Source of the DNA: Synechococcus sp. AG-679-C18
GTDB taxonomy: Bacteria > Cyanobacteriota > Cyanobacteriia > PCC-6307 > Cyanobiaceae
Assembly (NCBI GenBank): GCA_003210755.1
Contig: QCUL01000015.1
Span: 1-59,157 of the forward strand
DNA: 59,157 bases
Direction: 5' to 3'
Below are positions 36,000 through 46,177 of this stretch, in pieces. The position numbers and the translations under genes are program-made. The first letter of the stretch is position 1. Every line of letters starts with the position of its first letter. The notes beneath the pieces were generated by a model. It saw nothing but the letters and a program-made list of their open reading frames with translations. It did no database searches and was not told the origin of the DNA.

Positions 36000-36731
36000 G
36001 TGACATCAATGGTCACAGCCCGATCTCTGTCCGGCAGAATTGAACGATCTTGGGATCGCGACTTGCTGATCAGTGTTTTGACGGGCTTTGCAGCCGGTGC
36101 TGTGCACGTTGTTGGTGGTGCTGATCATCTGGTCGCGATGGCCCCTTTTTCTCTGAGGCGTCCGCTAGCGGCCATGAAGGCTGGAATGGCTTGGGGAGGC
36201 GGCCACTCTCTCGGTGTGGTGGTGCTCGGCGCCATTGCAATTTTTTTTAAAGATCTGATCCATGCCGAAAGCATGTCTGCATGGGCCGAATTTCTAGTTG
36301 GTGTGTCGTTGCTGGTGATCGGAGCACTTGCTATCCGAACAGCATTTGGTCTGGAGTTGCACACCCATGACCATCACCACGATGGTTCGGCGCTTCATCG
36401 CCATCTTCATCTTCATCTTCGCGGGCAGGACAATCATCGCCGGCACGCTCATGCAGCGTCAGGTCTTGGTCTTCTCCATGGATTGGCTGGTGCCGGTCAC
36501 TTGTTGGCTGTGATCCCTGCCCTTGCCTTGCCGATTCATGGAGCCGTTCTTTACCTGATCGCCTATCTGTGTGGATCGATGGGAGCGATGCTCGCTGTCG
36601 TGAGCACGTTGTCGATGCTCACGATGCGTAGCAGCGCTCGTTTCCTTCCCCTCCTTGTGGGCTCAACAGGTGGGCTGTCGATTGTGACGGGAGCGATCTG
36701 GCTTCAGAAAACATCAGCTGTCTTGTTTTGA
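36000..36731 (+). CDS. sodT: Putative nickel permease of the Ni-SOD cluster (SodT-like)
   Basis: A six-span membrane protein of about 243 residues with an N-terminal HVVGGADHLVAM motif (a metal-site H...DH signature of NiCoT/HupE-type permeases), GGGHSLGVVVLG, and a His-rich loop with many HxHxH-type histidines near residues 118-150, likely to bind metal. It lies next to the convergent sodX and sodN genes, which need nickel. A gene in this position in marine Synechococcus is called sodT. GTG 36000 is the start used; ATG 36009 is a near alternative. Its end overlaps sodX by 18 bases. Confidence 0.82.
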   Translation: MTSMVTARSLSGRIERSWDRDLLISVLTGFAAGAVHVVGGADHLVAMAPFSLRRPLAAMKAGMAWGGGHSLGVVVLGAIAIFFKDLIHAESMSAWAEFLVGVSLLVIGALAIRTAFGLELHTHDHHHDGSALHRHLHLHLRGQDNHRRHAHAASGLGLLHGLAGAGHLLAVIPALALPIHGAVLYLIAYLCGSMGAMLAVVSTLSMLTMRSSARFLPLLVGSTGGLSIVTGAIWLQKTSAVLF

Positions 36732-37064
36732 TGGAGCCGTCACAATCCCTACGATTTCCCCGATCAAGCTGCTCCTAGGAATCGTGCCCCACTGCCGACT
36801 GTCCGTGCTGGCATCTGGGCAGTCACCAAGAACGGTGAGCTGATCATCAAGAACAGCGTTCAGGCGTTTGATCACCCTGCGCGATGGCTGCTGGGGATGC
36901 TTGCAGACGATGATTCCACCAATGGCGGGGAGCGGAGCGTCTTGATTGAGAGGGCGAAGGATGACTCGGTCCTTGGGTTTCAGGGTTGGCCACATGGAGT
37001 AGCCCTCAACCTGCATCACGCATCGACGACCACAAAAAAGCAGCAGAAGGTCGAAGAGACTCAC
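36714..37064 (-). CDS. sodX: Ni-SOD maturation protease (S26 signal peptidase-like)
   Basis: A small S26-family serine protease expected to clip the propeptide of SodN. A short hydrophobic N-terminus (SLFDLLLLFCG) is followed by the catalytic Ser in VEGYSMWPTLKPKD and the catalytic Lys in SRRVIKRL; the box GDCPDASTDSRQWG matches the family's conserved third region. Start uncertain: GTG 37064 gives 117 residues and keeps the membrane anchor, ATG 37019 would lose it, and TTG 37130 would overlap sodN. It follows sodN on the same strand. Confidence 0.85.
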   Translation of the reverse strand: MSLFDLLLLFCGRRCVMQVEGYSMWPTLKPKDRVILRPLNQDAPLPAIGGIIVCKHPQQPSRRVIKRLNAVLDDQLTVLGDCPDASTDSRQWGTIPRSSLIGEIVGIVTAPSKQDS

Positions 37065-37111
37065 TGCTGCTGGAGTTGATAGAGATTCTGATGAAGAGGT
37101 CAGAATCAGGC

Positions 37112-37585
37112 TCAGGATGCGGTGACCCAAGCATCATTGCGGCCTTTGGACTGCCAGAACATGCCGTGTACTTTTTCAACTGCCGCCAGAAGATCTTCAG
37201 CCTTGGCTTGATCAACGTGCACCTTGCAAGCGCTGCACAATTTGGCAGCTTTCCAGAAGGTGTCGTGAAGGTCTGGGAAGGTCGCTAGATGTTCAGGCTT
37301 GAAGTAGTCAGTCCAAAGGATCAGAAGTTCTTTCTTGGTCTTCTGAGCTTCTTCCTCCTTAATGGCGACGAAGCGTGAAAAAGTGTTGTTGTACGCAGCC
37401 AGGGCAGCTGCGTTGCCTGCATCAGGAGCCTCAAGAGCCTTGATTTTTTTGGTCATTGAAAGCACTGCTTCAGCGGCAACACGAGCTGAAGCAGGGTCGT
37501 ACACACCACAGGGTCCGTCGCAGTGTGCTTCAACAGTTGAGGCGGGGAGGGAGCGAACGATCGCTGATAGAGCCGAACGAAGCAT
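37112..37585 (-). CDS. sodN: Nickel superoxide dismutase precursor
   Basis: SodN removes superoxide with a nickel ion held by an N-terminal hook. The hook motif HCDGPCGVYD begins at residue 21, so a 20-residue propeptide (ending STVEA) must be removed by SodX to expose the His ligand. The rest is a four-helix bundle (AAEAVLSMTKKIKAL, FSRFVAIKEEEAQKTKK). 157 residues. Replacement of Fe-SOD by Ni-SOD is a hallmark of open-ocean picocyanobacteria, which live with scarce iron. Confidence 0.97.
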   Translation of the reverse strand: MLRSALSAIVRSLPASTVEAHCDGPCGVYDPASARVAAEAVLSMTKKIKALEAPDAGNAAALAAYNNTFSRFVAIKEEEAQKTKKELLILWTDYFKPEHLATFPDLHDTFWKAAKLCSACKVHVDQAKAEDLLAAVEKVHGMFWQSKGRNDAWVTAS

Positions 37586-37629
37586 CGAGTTTTAAACAGA
37601 ATTTTTCGTTAGATAAGCCTACCTACGAA

Positions 37630-38244
37630 TCACCTCTTAATGCCTAGTAGCTCAACTTCAAAAATAAGAGTTGCGTTCGGAGGAATGACTCGGCCCGCAC
37701 CACGGCTTCCGTATCCGAGATCTGGGGGAATCACAAGCTTTCGCTTGCCACCAACTTTCATGCCTTGGACACCTTCGTCCCAGCCCTTGATTACCCGACC
37801 GGCACCAAGAGGAAATTCAAAGGGTGTGCCTCGGTCATAGCTGGCATCAAATTGAGTTCCATCCTCGAGGGTGCCGCGGTAGTTCACCACCACGTTTTGT
37901 CCCGAGCTCGCTTCATCACCAGTACCGACAACGAGGTCAGTGATTTTTAGTCCACTCGCGGTGACCTGAGGCTTCTCTGCTTCCATCGGACCTCCAAGGG
38001 CTGAGGCATCAGCCAGGTTGGTATCGGGAGCCATGGCAAACAAGGTGGGGTTGGGATTGTCGGGGTCGAGTTCCATTGGATTCGCCACGGCCTGAATGGT
38101 GGCGGGTTGGGCACTGATCGGATTGCTGCCAGACATGGCCGAAGGTGTGGCCGCGATCACCGTGGACGGAGCCACGATTTGGCTAATGAACGCCACCAAC
38201 AGGCATGACACAAAAACGGCTGAACTGATTAAGATTTCGCGCAC
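37630..38244 (-). CDS. FKBP-type peptidyl-prolyl isomerase with N-terminal anchor
   Basis: A periplasmic or lumenal prolyl isomerase. An N-terminal hydrophobic span ([21 protein letters not shown]) precedes a Pro/Asn-rich linker and the FKBP domain ([30 protein letters not shown] is split across its start). Active-site motifs [32 protein letters not shown] and [18 protein letters not shown] sequences are at the C-terminus. GTG 38244 (about 204 residues) was chosen; a longer frame from 38343 would overlap the upstream gene by 65 bases. Similar lumenal FKBPs are common in cyanobacteria. Confidence 0.87.
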   Translation of the reverse strand: MREILISSAVFVSCLLVAFISQIVAPSTVIAATPSAMSGSNPISAQPATIQAVANPMELDPDNPNPTLFAMAPDTNLADASALGGPMEAEKPQVTASGLKITDLVVGTGDEASSGQNVVVNYRGTLEDGTQFDASYDRGTPFEFPLGAGRVIKGWDEGVQGMKVGGKRKLVIPPDLGYGSRGAGRVIPPNATLIFEVELLGIKR

Positions 38245-38278
38245 GGAATTTTGCTCGTTTCCAGCTAATTCTTGCAGT

Positions 38279-38614
38279 TCATTCCTCTCGGTCTCGCTGG
38301 CGTAATTGCTGCTCAAGGCGATCAATTCTCCCTCGCAGCTCATCTAGTTCTCGCTGACTGCCTATGCCGAGATCTTGAATAATGTTGTCGCGGTTGCGTT
38401 CGAGGTTGCGTCCCATCTGCTGTTCGAGTTCAGGGGTTTCTCCGCGCAGAGCCTTGAGCACATCATCGACAAGGGCAGAGGCATGGTTGGAATCAAGACG
38501 GCCGCTGCTGACCCATTCTTGAGTCACATAACGAAGTCGGTCAGCGACCAGAGTGGTGGTCCCAAGTCCTCGCAGCAGCAATTGCTGCAGTGGATTAGCG
38601 GTATCCATAGCCAT
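38279..38614 (-). CDS. Phasin-like coiled-coil protein, 111 aa
   Basis: A soluble, almost wholly helical protein. The N-terminal half is hydrophobic-amphipathic ([19 protein letters not shown]), and the C-terminal half is a coiled coil with heptads ([24 protein letters not shown]). It resembles small cyanobacterial proteins of the PhaF/phasin-like type, but granule binding is not shown by the sequence. ATG 38614 start; the lnt gene begins 46 bases away on the other strand, so the two share a promoter region. Function unknown. Confidence 0.78.
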   Translation of the reverse strand: MAMDTANPLQQLLLRGLGTTTLVADRLRYVTQEWVSSGRLDSNHASALVDDVLKALRGETPELEQQMGRNLERNRDNIIQDLGIGSQRELDELRGRIDRLEQQLRQRDREE

Positions 38615-38660
38615 TCGGGGTCATCTCGATTCAGGATGGCTGTGGATACCGCCACTGACC

Positions 38661-40178
38661 ATGGGCAATGACCGATCCCTGGTGCTCCTGCAAGGTCTGA
38701 TCGGTGGACTGCTTGCAGGCGTTGCCCTGAGCGTCTCAGGCCCGTGGTGGATGGTGTCGGCTCTTGCTCTGCTCTGGGCTGCCTCCCGTAGTTCTTTCGC
38801 CTCGGCGATCTGGGGTGGGGTGGCAATTCTGGTGAGCCATCGCTGGCTGCTGGCACTGCATCCCCTGATGTGGATCGGAGTTCCTGCAAGGCTCAGCCTG
38901 CCTACTGCCATTGCAATCTGGCTGGCCTGTGCATTGTTGGCAGCGCTGTTATTGGCCAGCTGGAGTTATTTGGTTCAACGCCTCCCCTTGAGGGGAAGCT
39001 TGCCCCATGCATTGCTCGTTGCCTGTGTATGGGGGTTGGCTGAAGTGCTCCTATCCCAAAGCCCTCTTTTTTGGATTGGTGTTGGTGGCAGCGTGCTTCC
39101 GGCTGATCCCCCTTTGGCTGCTCTCAGTCGTTGGATCGGTGAGGGCGGTCTTGCAGCCCTACAACTCCTCTTCGGTTGGTGGGTGTGGCGCTTGTTGACG
39201 GTGTCTCGACGTGAATCGGGCTGGCTCGGACTGCTGGCAGGCGGCCTGACAGGTGTCGTACTCCTTCATGGGCTGGGGGCTTGGCTGCTTGCGAATCATG
39301 GGCCTGTTCAGCAACGGTCTGATCAAGTGACCAACACCGTTGCCCTTTGGCAGCCAGCAATTCCAACTCGCGAGAAATTTTCTGCACAACGTCAACGTGA
39401 CTTACCTGGTCGGCTCAAATCCGTTCTTCAAGAAGCTGAATCGGCTGATGCGGACTGGCTGATGGCTCCAGAAGGGACTCTGCCTCTTAAGGATGTTTTG
39501 ATCGAACCTTCGCCTTTACCGTTGCTGAGTGGGGGGTTCCGCTGGTCGAGGGGGCGACAGCACAGCTCCATGCTGTTAGTTGAAGCTGGCGCAATCACTA
39601 CGGCGAATCCGATCGACAAGCATCGTTTGGTGCCATTAGGCGAATGGGTTCCATCCTGGCCAGGTTTAAGTGGCTTATCTGCCGTTGGTGGATTAGAGGC
39701 TGGAGATCCTTCCCGTTTTTGGCGATGGGGCGGTCCACCAGCGGCAGTCGCCATCTGTTACGAAATCAGCAATGGAGTGGCCCTCTCTCGGGCGGTTGCT
39801 GATGGAGCTCAGTGGATACTCGCTGCGGCGAACCTTGATCCTTACCCCCTTCTTCTGCAGCAGCAGTACCTGGCATTGGCTCAGCTGCGCAGTACGGAAA
39901 CGGCAAGACCGCTTCTCTCAACGGCGAATACAGGACCAACGGCAATGATTCGGCCCGATGGGCGGATTGCAGCGCGCTTGCCGCCTTTTGATTCAGGCCT
40001 TTTGATCGTGCCGTTTTCACCCTCTAAGTCTTCGACGGGATACGTCCGCTGGGGAGAGGCGCCACTGTTTGTGATGATCGGGGCATCTGCCTTGGTGTTA
40101 TTCAAATCGGCGAGTCGATCAGGCCTCCGCCAAGTACGACCTCGCCGTCGTAAAACACTGCCCCTTGACCAGGAGTAA
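38661..40178 (+). CDS. lnt: Apolipoprotein N-acyltransferase
   Basis: Lnt adds the third acyl chain to bacterial lipoproteins in the inner membrane. About seven membrane spans precede a nitrilase-like domain with the catalytic Glu (MAPEGTLPL), Lys ([14 protein letters not shown]) and Cys ([11 protein letters not shown]). 505 residues from ATG 38661. The frame could begin further upstream at 38553, but that would overlap the divergent 38279-38614 gene. Its 3' end overlaps convergent mnmA by 77 bases. It would process lipoproteins such as the binding protein at 26.3-27.7 kb. Confidence 0.93.
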   Translation: MGNDRSLVLLQGLIGGLLAGVALSVSGPWWMVSALALLWAASRSSFASAIWGGVAILVSHRWLLALHPLMWIGVPARLSLPTAIAIWLACALLAALLLASWSYLVQRLPLRGSLPHALLVACVWGLAEVLLSQSPLFWIGVGGSVLPADPPLAALSRWIGEGGLAALQLLFGWWVWRLLTVSRRESGWLGLLAGGLTGVVLLHGLGAWLLANHGPVQQRSDQVTNTVALWQPAIPTREKFSAQRQRDLPGRLKSVLQEAESADADWLMAPEGTLPLKDVLIEPSPLPLLSGGFRWSRGRQHSSMLLVEAGAITTANPIDKHRLVPLGEWVPSWPGLSGLSAVGGLEAGDPSRFWRWGGPPAAVAICYEISNGVALSRAVADGAQWILAAANLDPYPLLLQQQYLALAQLRSTETARPLLSTANTGPTAMIRPDGRIAARLPPFDSGLLIVPFSPSKSSTGYVRWGEAPLFVMIGASALVLFKSASRSGLRQVRPRRRKTLPLDQE

Positions 40179-41277
40179 TCGAAAACTGTGGTTCTTGAAA
40201 GGTCAGCTTGCAGCGGTGAGGGCGCTCGCTTTCCCCATCGTCATCATTGGCTTCGATGCAAGTGAGATTGGCGGATACGGGTTCGCTTCGATACCGCACT
40301 TGAACATCAACGTTCATCGACTCTCCGAGTTTCGGAGGCCCGATCGAGACCCAGTTCACAGCGCCTACGTCACAGCCTGTGCGTCCTGCCTCAGCCCTTG
40401 TGGCTACCACCACCCGGTTCATCGGGGCATCGAGCTTCACTACGTGGAGCGGTTCACTCCAGGCAACTCCTAACCCTTTGCGCTGCCCAATCGTGAAATG
40501 TTCGATCCCGTCATGCTGCCCGACCACAGTTCCGTCTTGCAGAACAATTTCACCATCGCGAGGGGGAAGGTAGGCGTCCAGAAAAGCGCGCATGGAGCCA
40601 TGGTGATCGGCCAAACAGAGGTCCTGGCTTTCTGGTTTGTCCGCAGTGCGTAACCCGTGCCGTCCGGCCTCAAGACGCGTGTCCGCTTTGGTGAGCTCAC
40701 CAAGAGGGAACACCACACGAGCTAGTACATCTTGTGGAAGGTCGTAGAGAAAGTAGCTCTGGTCTTTGCGACTATCCAAACCTCGCAATAGCTTCCAGCG
40801 ACCATGCTCACGGTCAAGACGGATGCGGGCGTAATGCCCAGTCGCGATCCTGGGAAGATTGCGTTCGCGTTTTGCCCAGGAGAGCATCGGACCGAATTTC
40901 ACAGCCCTGTTGCATCTGGAGCAGGGAAGAGGAGTAATGCCCGCCTGATAGCCCTGAACCAATCCTTGAACGATCTCGCGGACGAACGTGTCACGAGAAT
41001 CCACGACATGGTGAGGGACACCGAGCTGTTGACAGATTCCTGCAGCGTCTACCAGACCTTCAGCGCAACATGCCCCCTTCCCACTCATCAGCCAGAGGGT
41101 TAGGCCCTCCACTTCCCAGCCGGCTTCCACCATTAAGGCCGCGGTGAGAGAGCTATCAACTCCTCCCGAGAGTCCTACGGCCACGCGATGTTCTCCAGGC
41201 CACTGGCGCAATCGTTCCAGGGCTTCGGCTCCGGCTGGGGTTGCCGTGAGGGTCTGAATGGTGGCCTTGGCCGACAT
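40102..41277 (-). CDS. mnmA: tRNA-specific 2-thiouridylase
   Basis: MnmA puts sulphur on U34 of Lys, Glu and Gln tRNAs. The PP-loop ATP site reads [18 protein letters not shown]. The catalytic Cys pair is in [12 protein letters not shown] and in [11 protein letters not shown], with the adenylate site TGHYARI. 391 residues from ATG 41277; an upstream extension to 41343 overlaps nnr and is unlikely. C-terminal barrel domain present ([16 protein letters not shown]). Convergent overlap with lnt. Confidence 0.94.
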   Translation of the reverse strand: MSAKATIQTLTATPAGAEALERLRQWPGEHRVAVGLSGGVDSSLTAALMVEAGWEVEGLTLWLMSGKGACCAEGLVDAAGICQQLGVPHHVVDSRDTFVREIVQGLVQGYQAGITPLPCSRCNRAVKFGPMLSWAKRERNLPRIATGHYARIRLDREHGRWKLLRGLDSRKDQSYFLYDLPQDVLARVVFPLGELTKADTRLEAGRHGLRTADKPESQDLCLADHHGSMRAFLDAYLPPRDGEIVLQDGTVVGQHDGIEHFTIGQRKGLGVAWSEPLHVVKLDAPMNRVVVATRAEAGRTGCDVGAVNWVSIGPPKLGESMNVDVQVRYRSEPVSANLTCIEANDDDGESERPHRCKLTFQEPQFSITPGQGAVFYDGEVVLGGGLIDSPI

Positions 41278-41327
41278 GGGCGGACATCGCTGTCTGTCTC
41301 CATAGTGAGGGGCCAGGGGAATTTGGC

Positions 41328-42881
41328 TTGATTTGGCCCCCATCAGATAGCGATCACTGGTTGGTCAGTGCTGAGCAAATGCTTGCGTTGGAGCAGGAAT
41401 GGCTTGGAAGTGGTTTGCCTGTTGCCGCATTGATGGAGGCGGTGGGACAGGCCATGGCCAGCTGGTTCCTTCAGCGCCGGAATCGTCTTGAAAACGGTGT
41501 GTTGATTCTGGTTGGACCTGGGCACAATGGCGGGGATGGTTTGGTCTTAGGCAGGCGCTTAATGCATGCCGGCATTGCGGTACGGCTTTGGGCAGCCCTC
41601 CCGCTTCGGCGCTCCCTTACTCAAGAGCATTGGCGCCATTTGGAATGGCTAGGGGCTGACGTACTGAAAACAGAGCCCGATCCAATGGATTCGGCTCTCT
41701 GGGTCGATGCGCTGTTCGGCTTAGGGCAAAAAAGGCCCTTACCTGAAACCTTGGCGTTGTTGCTGCGCAAACGGCAGCGTGTTTGTCCGAGGCGGTTGAT
41801 CAGTTTGGATGTGCCTTCAGGGATGGATTCCAATACCGGTGTGAGCTATGGCGGTGGCTCAGCGGTGGCCTCCGACACACTTTGCGTGGGTCTGATCAAA
41901 AGAGGTTTGGTTCAGGATGCGGCTCTGGCCAACGTGGGTTGTTTGCATCGCTTGGATCCTGGGGTTCCAATCCGATTGATTGCGCAACTGAAAGACTCCC
42001 CCGTGCTGAGAGTCAATGCGAAGGATTTAGTCACCCTGCCAGTTCCTCCAGAACGTCCAGCAGCAATGAAATACGAGCGTGGTCGTGCACTGCTTGTGGC
42101 TGGCAGCGAGCACTATCCCGGAGCGGCTCTTTTGGCGGCACGTGGCGCCTTGGCGAGTGGAGTGGGAAGCCTCAAAGCGGTTTTGCCTGAGACAGTGGCG
42201 GACAGCATCTGGCAGTGGATGCCAGAGCTGGTTTTAGCCGCTTCATTAGCAGCAACTCAATCGGGAGGATTGGACTGGGGGCAATGGCTCGCCAATGCGG
42301 ATTTATCACGCTTGGACTCTTTATTGCTCGGCCCCGGGGTTGGAGCACTTGACGGGAAGTGGGATGACTGGGCCGAGCCCTTGCTTGCCTTTCAGGGATT
42401 GTTGGTTCTGGATGCCGATGCGCTCAACGCTTTGGCGGCCTCTAATGAGGGCTGGTGCTGGCTTCGTCGCCGTCAGAGTCCAACGTGGATCACTCCACAT
42501 CGGAGTGAATTTGATCGGCTATTTCCCGATATGAGGCAGCTCGAGCCTCTGGAGGCGGCTCGAGCTGCCGCTGCTGGAAGTGGCGTTGTTGTGTTGCTCA
42601 AGGGTGCCCATACGGTGATCGCAGATCCGAATGGCGCTCTCACTCAAATTGTTGAGACCTCAGTGCAGGGTGCTCGAACTGGCCTAGGCGATCTACTTGC
42701 TGGATTTGCCGTTGGCTGGGGGGCACGCATCGTGGCTTGTGAACAGAAGCCCGATGGCATTGCCCTAACGGCAGCAGCCTTGGTTCATGCACAAGCGTCA
42801 ATCACCTGTGAGACTGGGACGAGTGCTGGTTTGATTGCTGAACGTCTTGCTGTAATGACGCGCAAAATTTGCGGAAATTAA
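41328..42881 (+). CDS. nnr: Bifunctional NAD(P)HX epimerase/dehydratase
   Basis: This enzyme repairs hydrated NADH and NADPH. The N-terminal YjeF epimerase domain has [16 protein letters not shown] and [13 protein letters not shown]. The C-terminal ribokinase-like dehydratase domain has [55 protein letters not shown], and the nucleotide-binding [15 protein letters not shown], in which Leu replaces the more common Thr of GTGD. 517 residues from TTG 41328, 51 bases from the divergent mnmA start. Confidence 0.92.
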   Translation: MIWPPSDSDHWLVSAEQMLALEQEWLGSGLPVAALMEAVGQAMASWFLQRRNRLENGVLILVGPGHNGGDGLVLGRRLMHAGIAVRLWAALPLRRSLTQEHWRHLEWLGADVLKTEPDPMDSALWVDALFGLGQKRPLPETLALLLRKRQRVCPRRLISLDVPSGMDSNTGVSYGGGSAVASDTLCVGLIKRGLVQDAALANVGCLHRLDPGVPIRLIAQLKDSPVLRVNAKDLVTLPVPPERPAAMKYERGRALLVAGSEHYPGAALLAARGALASGVGSLKAVLPETVADSIWQWMPELVLAASLAATQSGGLDWGQWLANADLSRLDSLLLGPGVGALDGKWDDWAEPLLAFQGLLVLDADALNALAASNEGWCWLRRRQSPTWITPHRSEFDRLFPDMRQLEPLEAARAAAAGSGVVVLLKGAHTVIADPNGALTQIVETSVQGARTGLGDLLAGFAVGWGARIVACEQKPDGIALTAAALVHAQASITCETGTSAGLIAERLAVMTRKICGN

Positions 42882-43031
42882 TTGTTAAAAAATTGCGTGA
42901 ATTCTTAAACCCACACAAAACAATATCGGAAATGTGTCGTTTTCCTTTCACGAATCTGAAGGGTTGCTGAAGTCATCTGGCTTTATCGTTTTTTCATAGG
43001 AAAGTCTCACCACGCCAATTTACGAGTTGCC

Positions 43032-43973
43032 ATGGTTTCCTCAACAGCTCGGACCTCCGAGACTCAGAGACGCAGAAGTAGTGATCCCATTAGCTGGTAT
43101 TTGGCAACCATTGGCCGAATACCACTCCTCACTGCTGCTGAAGAAATTGAGCTTGGCAATCAGGTTCAGAAGTTGATGCAGTTAACGCAGGATGGGGTTG
43201 TTTCTGCGGATAGCGAAGAATTCAGTTCGAAAGATCGCCGCTTGATTCGTGTTGGTCAGCGCGCGAAGCAAAGAATGATGAAAGCGAATCTTCGCCTTGT
43301 CGTGAGTGTGGCGAAAAAGTATCAAGGAAAAGGTCTTGAACTTTTAGATCTCATCCAAGAGGGATCCCTTGGTCTCGAACGTGCAGTTGAGAAATTTGAC
43401 CCCACACGTGGTTATAAATTTTCTACTTACGCCTTTTGGTGGATCCGCCAGAGCATGACTCGAGCGATTGCTTGTCAATCGCGCACGATCCGCCTACCGG
43501 TGCATTTGAGCGAGCGCCTTACGACGATCCGGAAAGTGAGTCTTGACTTGGCTCACAAGCTTGGCGCGATGCCCAGCCGTCTTGAGATTGCTGAAGCACT
43601 CGATATGCCTGTGGAAGAACTTGACTCCTTGCTTCGCCAGGCTCTTACCACCAGCAGTCTTGATGCTCCTGTTAATGGAGAGGATGGACGGAGTTTCCTT
43701 GGCGACTTGATTGCCGATTCTTCGGCGGAAGAGCCACTCGACAAGGTTGAACAGCGGATTCATCACGAGCAGCTTGGTCGCTGGCTGAGTCATCTCAGTG
43801 AGCAGGAACAACACGTGCTCACTCTTCGGTTTGGATTAAACGGAAACGAACGTCACACCCTGGCCCAAATTGGCCGTTTGCTCGATGTTTCCAGGGAACG
43901 GGTTCGGCAGGTGGAATTGAAGTCCTTGCGGAAGCTGCGCAATCTCACCCGTCGAATGTCTCCCACGTTCTGA
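43032..43973 (+). CDS. Group-2 RNA polymerase sigma-70 factor
   Basis: A 313-residue sigma factor. Region 1.2 reads DPISWYLATIGRIPLLTAAEEIELG. Region 2 (NLRLVVSVAKKYQGKGLELLDLIQEGSLGL...KFSTYAFWWIRQSMTRAI) melts and reads the -10 element; a region-3 segment (RLTTIRKVSLDLAHKLG) comes next. The region 4 helix-turn-helix (TLAQIGRLLDVSRERVRQVELKSLRKLR) reads the -35. It lacks the region 1.1 of SigA, hence group 2, the stress- or circadian-linked type in cyanobacteria. Which of SigB to SigE is closest cannot be told here. Confidence 0.93.
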   Translation: MVSSTARTSETQRRRSSDPISWYLATIGRIPLLTAAEEIELGNQVQKLMQLTQDGVVSADSEEFSSKDRRLIRVGQRAKQRMMKANLRLVVSVAKKYQGKGLELLDLIQEGSLGLERAVEKFDPTRGYKFSTYAFWWIRQSMTRAIACQSRTIRLPVHLSERLTTIRKVSLDLAHKLGAMPSRLEIAEALDMPVEELDSLLRQALTTSSLDAPVNGEDGRSFLGDLIADSSAEEPLDKVEQRIHHEQLGRWLSHLSEQEQHVLTLRFGLNGNERHTLAQIGRLLDVSRERVRQVELKSLRKLRNLTRRMSPTF

Positions 43974-44013
43974 TTGATTCATCGATGAGACTGCAGCTGC
44001 ATTTGAGCCAGCT

Positions 44014-44928
44014 GTGGTCATCCCTCTCGTCTACCACAAGGCCTACAGCGTTCCACTACCGAGTAGCCATCGCTTCCCGATGGCGAAATTCAGGATGTTG
44101 TTCCAGGCCCTTGGCGAGATGGGCTTAGCGAGACCCAGTCAGATTCATACCCCTCTTCCAGTGCCAAGGCGTTGGCTGGAACAGGTTCATCAACGCCCGT
44201 ATCACGAGGCTTTTGCGAGAGGCACCCTCGATCGACAAGCTCAGCGAAGGATTGGTCTTCCTGCAACGACACCGTTGGTGCAACGCACTTGGCTAGCGGT
44301 TGGGGGAACGCTTCTAACAGCCAGGTTGGCTCTTGAATACGGTGTTGCCTGCCATCTTGCAGGTGGCACCCATCATGCCTTTCCTGCTTACGGAAGTGGG
44401 TTCTGCATCTTCAACGATATCGCTGTCACCGCAAAGGTTCTACTCGATGAGGGGAGACTCAAACGTTTGATGATTGTGGATTTGGATGTGCATCAAGGTG
44501 ATGCCACCGCCGTGATTTTCGCGAATGATTCGCGAGTGTTTACGTTTTCAGCGCATGCTGCATCGAACTTCCCCTCACGGAAGCAGTCCAGCGATTGTGA
44601 TCTTTCATTTGAGGACGGGGTAGAGGATCATGCGTATCTGGCCCTGGTTGGGGAAGAACTTCCTTTGCTTTTAGAACGCTTTCAGCCTGAGTTGGTGCTT
44701 TACAACGCTGGAGTCGATCCGCATCGAGAGGATCGATTAGGCCGGCTTTGTCTCTCTGATTTGGGCCTGTTGCAGCGCGACCATCTCGTTTTTGATGCCT
44801 GCCTGCGACGTCAAATTCCAGTAGCCACCGTCATTGGTGGAGGATATGACGCGCTTGAACCGCTGGCCAAGCGCCATGCACTGGTCTTTCGGGCCGCGGC
44901 AGACCAAGCAAGATTGCATGGTCTCTAG
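44014..44928 (+). CDS. Histone-deacetylase-like amidohydrolase
   Basis: An arginase/HDAC-fold zinc enzyme. The catalytic His pair lies in HLAGGTHHAFPAYGSGFCIFND, the zinc ligands in VDLDVHQGDAT and YNAGVDPHREDRLG, and the Gly-Gly-Gly-Tyr loop in TVIGGGYD. 304 residues. Bacterial members deacetylate acetyl-polyamines or acetoin-related compounds or proteins; the substrate here is not known. It starts 40 bases after the sigma factor, probably in the same transcript, and its stop is followed by a 14-bp palindrome before convergent pdhA. GTG 44014 is the start. Confidence 0.9.
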   Translation: MVIPLVYHKAYSVPLPSSHRFPMAKFRMLFQALGEMGLARPSQIHTPLPVPRRWLEQVHQRPYHEAFARGTLDRQAQRRIGLPATTPLVQRTWLAVGGTLLTARLALEYGVACHLAGGTHHAFPAYGSGFCIFNDIAVTAKVLLDEGRLKRLMIVDLDVHQGDATAVIFANDSRVFTFSAHAASNFPSRKQSSDCDLSFEDGVEDHAYLALVGEELPLLLERFQPELVLYNAGVDPHREDRLGRLCLSDLGLLQRDHLVFDACLRRQIPVATVIGGGYDALEPLAKRHALVFRAAADQARLHGL

Positions 44929-44933
44929 TCGTT

Positions 44934-44947
44934 TATCCCTAGGGATA
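44934..44947. other. 14-bp palindrome between convergent genes
   Basis: TATCCCTAGGGATA is a perfect inverted repeat without a loop, 6 bases after the HDAC-like stop and 45 before the pdhA stop. It has no T-run, so it is not a normal terminator; it may be a protein-binding site or may be chance. Confidence 0.35.
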
Positions 44948-44991
44948 GGAACTAAATCAGAGAGCCCAGATGGGGGAAGGCGGAATGTTGT

Positions 44992-46098
44992 TCAATCTTC
45001 AGCCCAGATATAGCGAGTCAGTTCTGAACCATCTGGCTCGGGGGCATTGAGTGCAAACTCCACGCAGTCTTGAACCTCAACATCGATCTCTTTCTCGATG
45101 GCCCTTAATTCATCAGCACGGACCAAGCCGTCAGAGATGAGATCTCGCTCAAAAGCCTTCAGAGGATCGCGTTTAGCCCAGAATTGTTTCTCTTCCTCGG
45201 CTCGAAGCTCGTCAGGGTCGGCAAGTGAATGGCCACGGAAGCGGTAGGTCAGACATTCAAGAACAGTGGGACCTTCACCAGCCCGTGCGCGCTCGATGGC
45301 TCGCTCAGCCGCGGCCCGAACGGCGAGCACATCCATACCATCAACTTCTTCTCCAGCCATTCCGAAAGCGCCAGCTTTCCGCCAGATTTCTGGATCGCTT
45401 GTCGCGCGGTCGTGGGCCATGCCGATGGCCCACTTGTTGTTCTCAACGACAAACAGGATGGGAAGCTTCCATAACTGAGCCATGTTGAGGCATTCAAAGA
45501 ATTGCCCGTTATTGCAGGTGCCATCTCCGAAAAAGGCTGCTGTCACAGAGTCACTGCTGGCATCACCAAGAGCATCACGTCGATAACGACTTGTGAAAGC
45601 TGCACCTAAAGCAACGGGAATTCCTTCGCCGATAAAGGCAAAGCCACCCAGCAAGTGATGCGCTTTAGAGAAGAGGTGCATCGAGCCGCCACGGCCCTTG
45701 CTGCAGCCGGTTTCTTTGCCAAACAGCTCACTCATCACTTCCCTGGCGGGGACTCCTGCGCTTAAGGCATGAACGTGGTCGCGATAGGTGCTGCAAAACC
45801 AATCGTGCTGACGTTTCATCGCGCCAATGACGCCAGTGCTTACCGCTTCTTGGCCGTTGTAGAGGTGAACAAAGCCAAACATTTTTCCGCGGTAGTACAT
45901 CTCCGCGCATTTGTCTTCAAAACGACGACCGAGAGTCATGTCGCGGTAGAGCGCTAACCCTGTTTCGCGGTCCACCCGGGCCCTCTTCGCCGTAATGAGA
46001 GACGACAGACGCTCAGCGTGATCTCCTATCTGGGAGGTCCCATTTGCAACGTTGTGATCGATGTCCACGTCGGCGCTTACTGCGATGTCCTGACTCAT
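44992..46098 (-). CDS. pdhA: Pyruvate dehydrogenase E1 component, alpha subunit
   Basis: The TPP-binding half of E1. The cofactor motif runs from [19 protein letters not shown] to [10 protein letters not shown], the pattern GDG...[28 protein letters not shown] and [16 protein letters not shown] are standard for the alpha chain. 368 residues from ATG 46098; a longer frame to 46164 would touch the divergent ARC6 gene. The E3 gene is at 33.6 kb; E1 beta and E2 are not in this window. It feeds acetyl-CoA to lipid synthesis. Confidence 0.95.
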   Translation of the reverse strand: MSQDIAVSADVDIDHNVANGTSQIGDHAERLSSLITAKRARVDRETGLALYRDMTLGRRFEDKCAEMYYRGKMFGFVHLYNGQEAVSTGVIGAMKRQHDWFCSTYRDHVHALSAGVPAREVMSELFGKETGCSKGRGGSMHLFSKAHHLLGGFAFIGEGIPVALGAAFTSRYRRDALGDASSDSVTAAFFGDGTCNNGQFFECLNMAQLWKLPILFVVENNKWAIGMAHDRATSDPEIWRKAGAFGMAGEEVDGMDVLAVRAAAERAIERARAGEGPTVLECLTYRFRGHSLADPDELRAEEEKQFWAKRDPLKAFERDLISDGLVRADELRAIEKEIDVEVQDCVEFALNAPEPDGSELTRYIWAED

Positions 46099-46177
46099 GG
46101 CATCACCTGTTTGAGAACGAACTTTAAGGGGCCGTGTTGAGGCAATGGGCAAAACCCCTTTCACTGCCTAAGATCTC

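Noticed and set aside
44934-44947. Rho-independent terminator at the palindrome
   Set aside because: It has no loop and no T-run; kept only as a palindrome.
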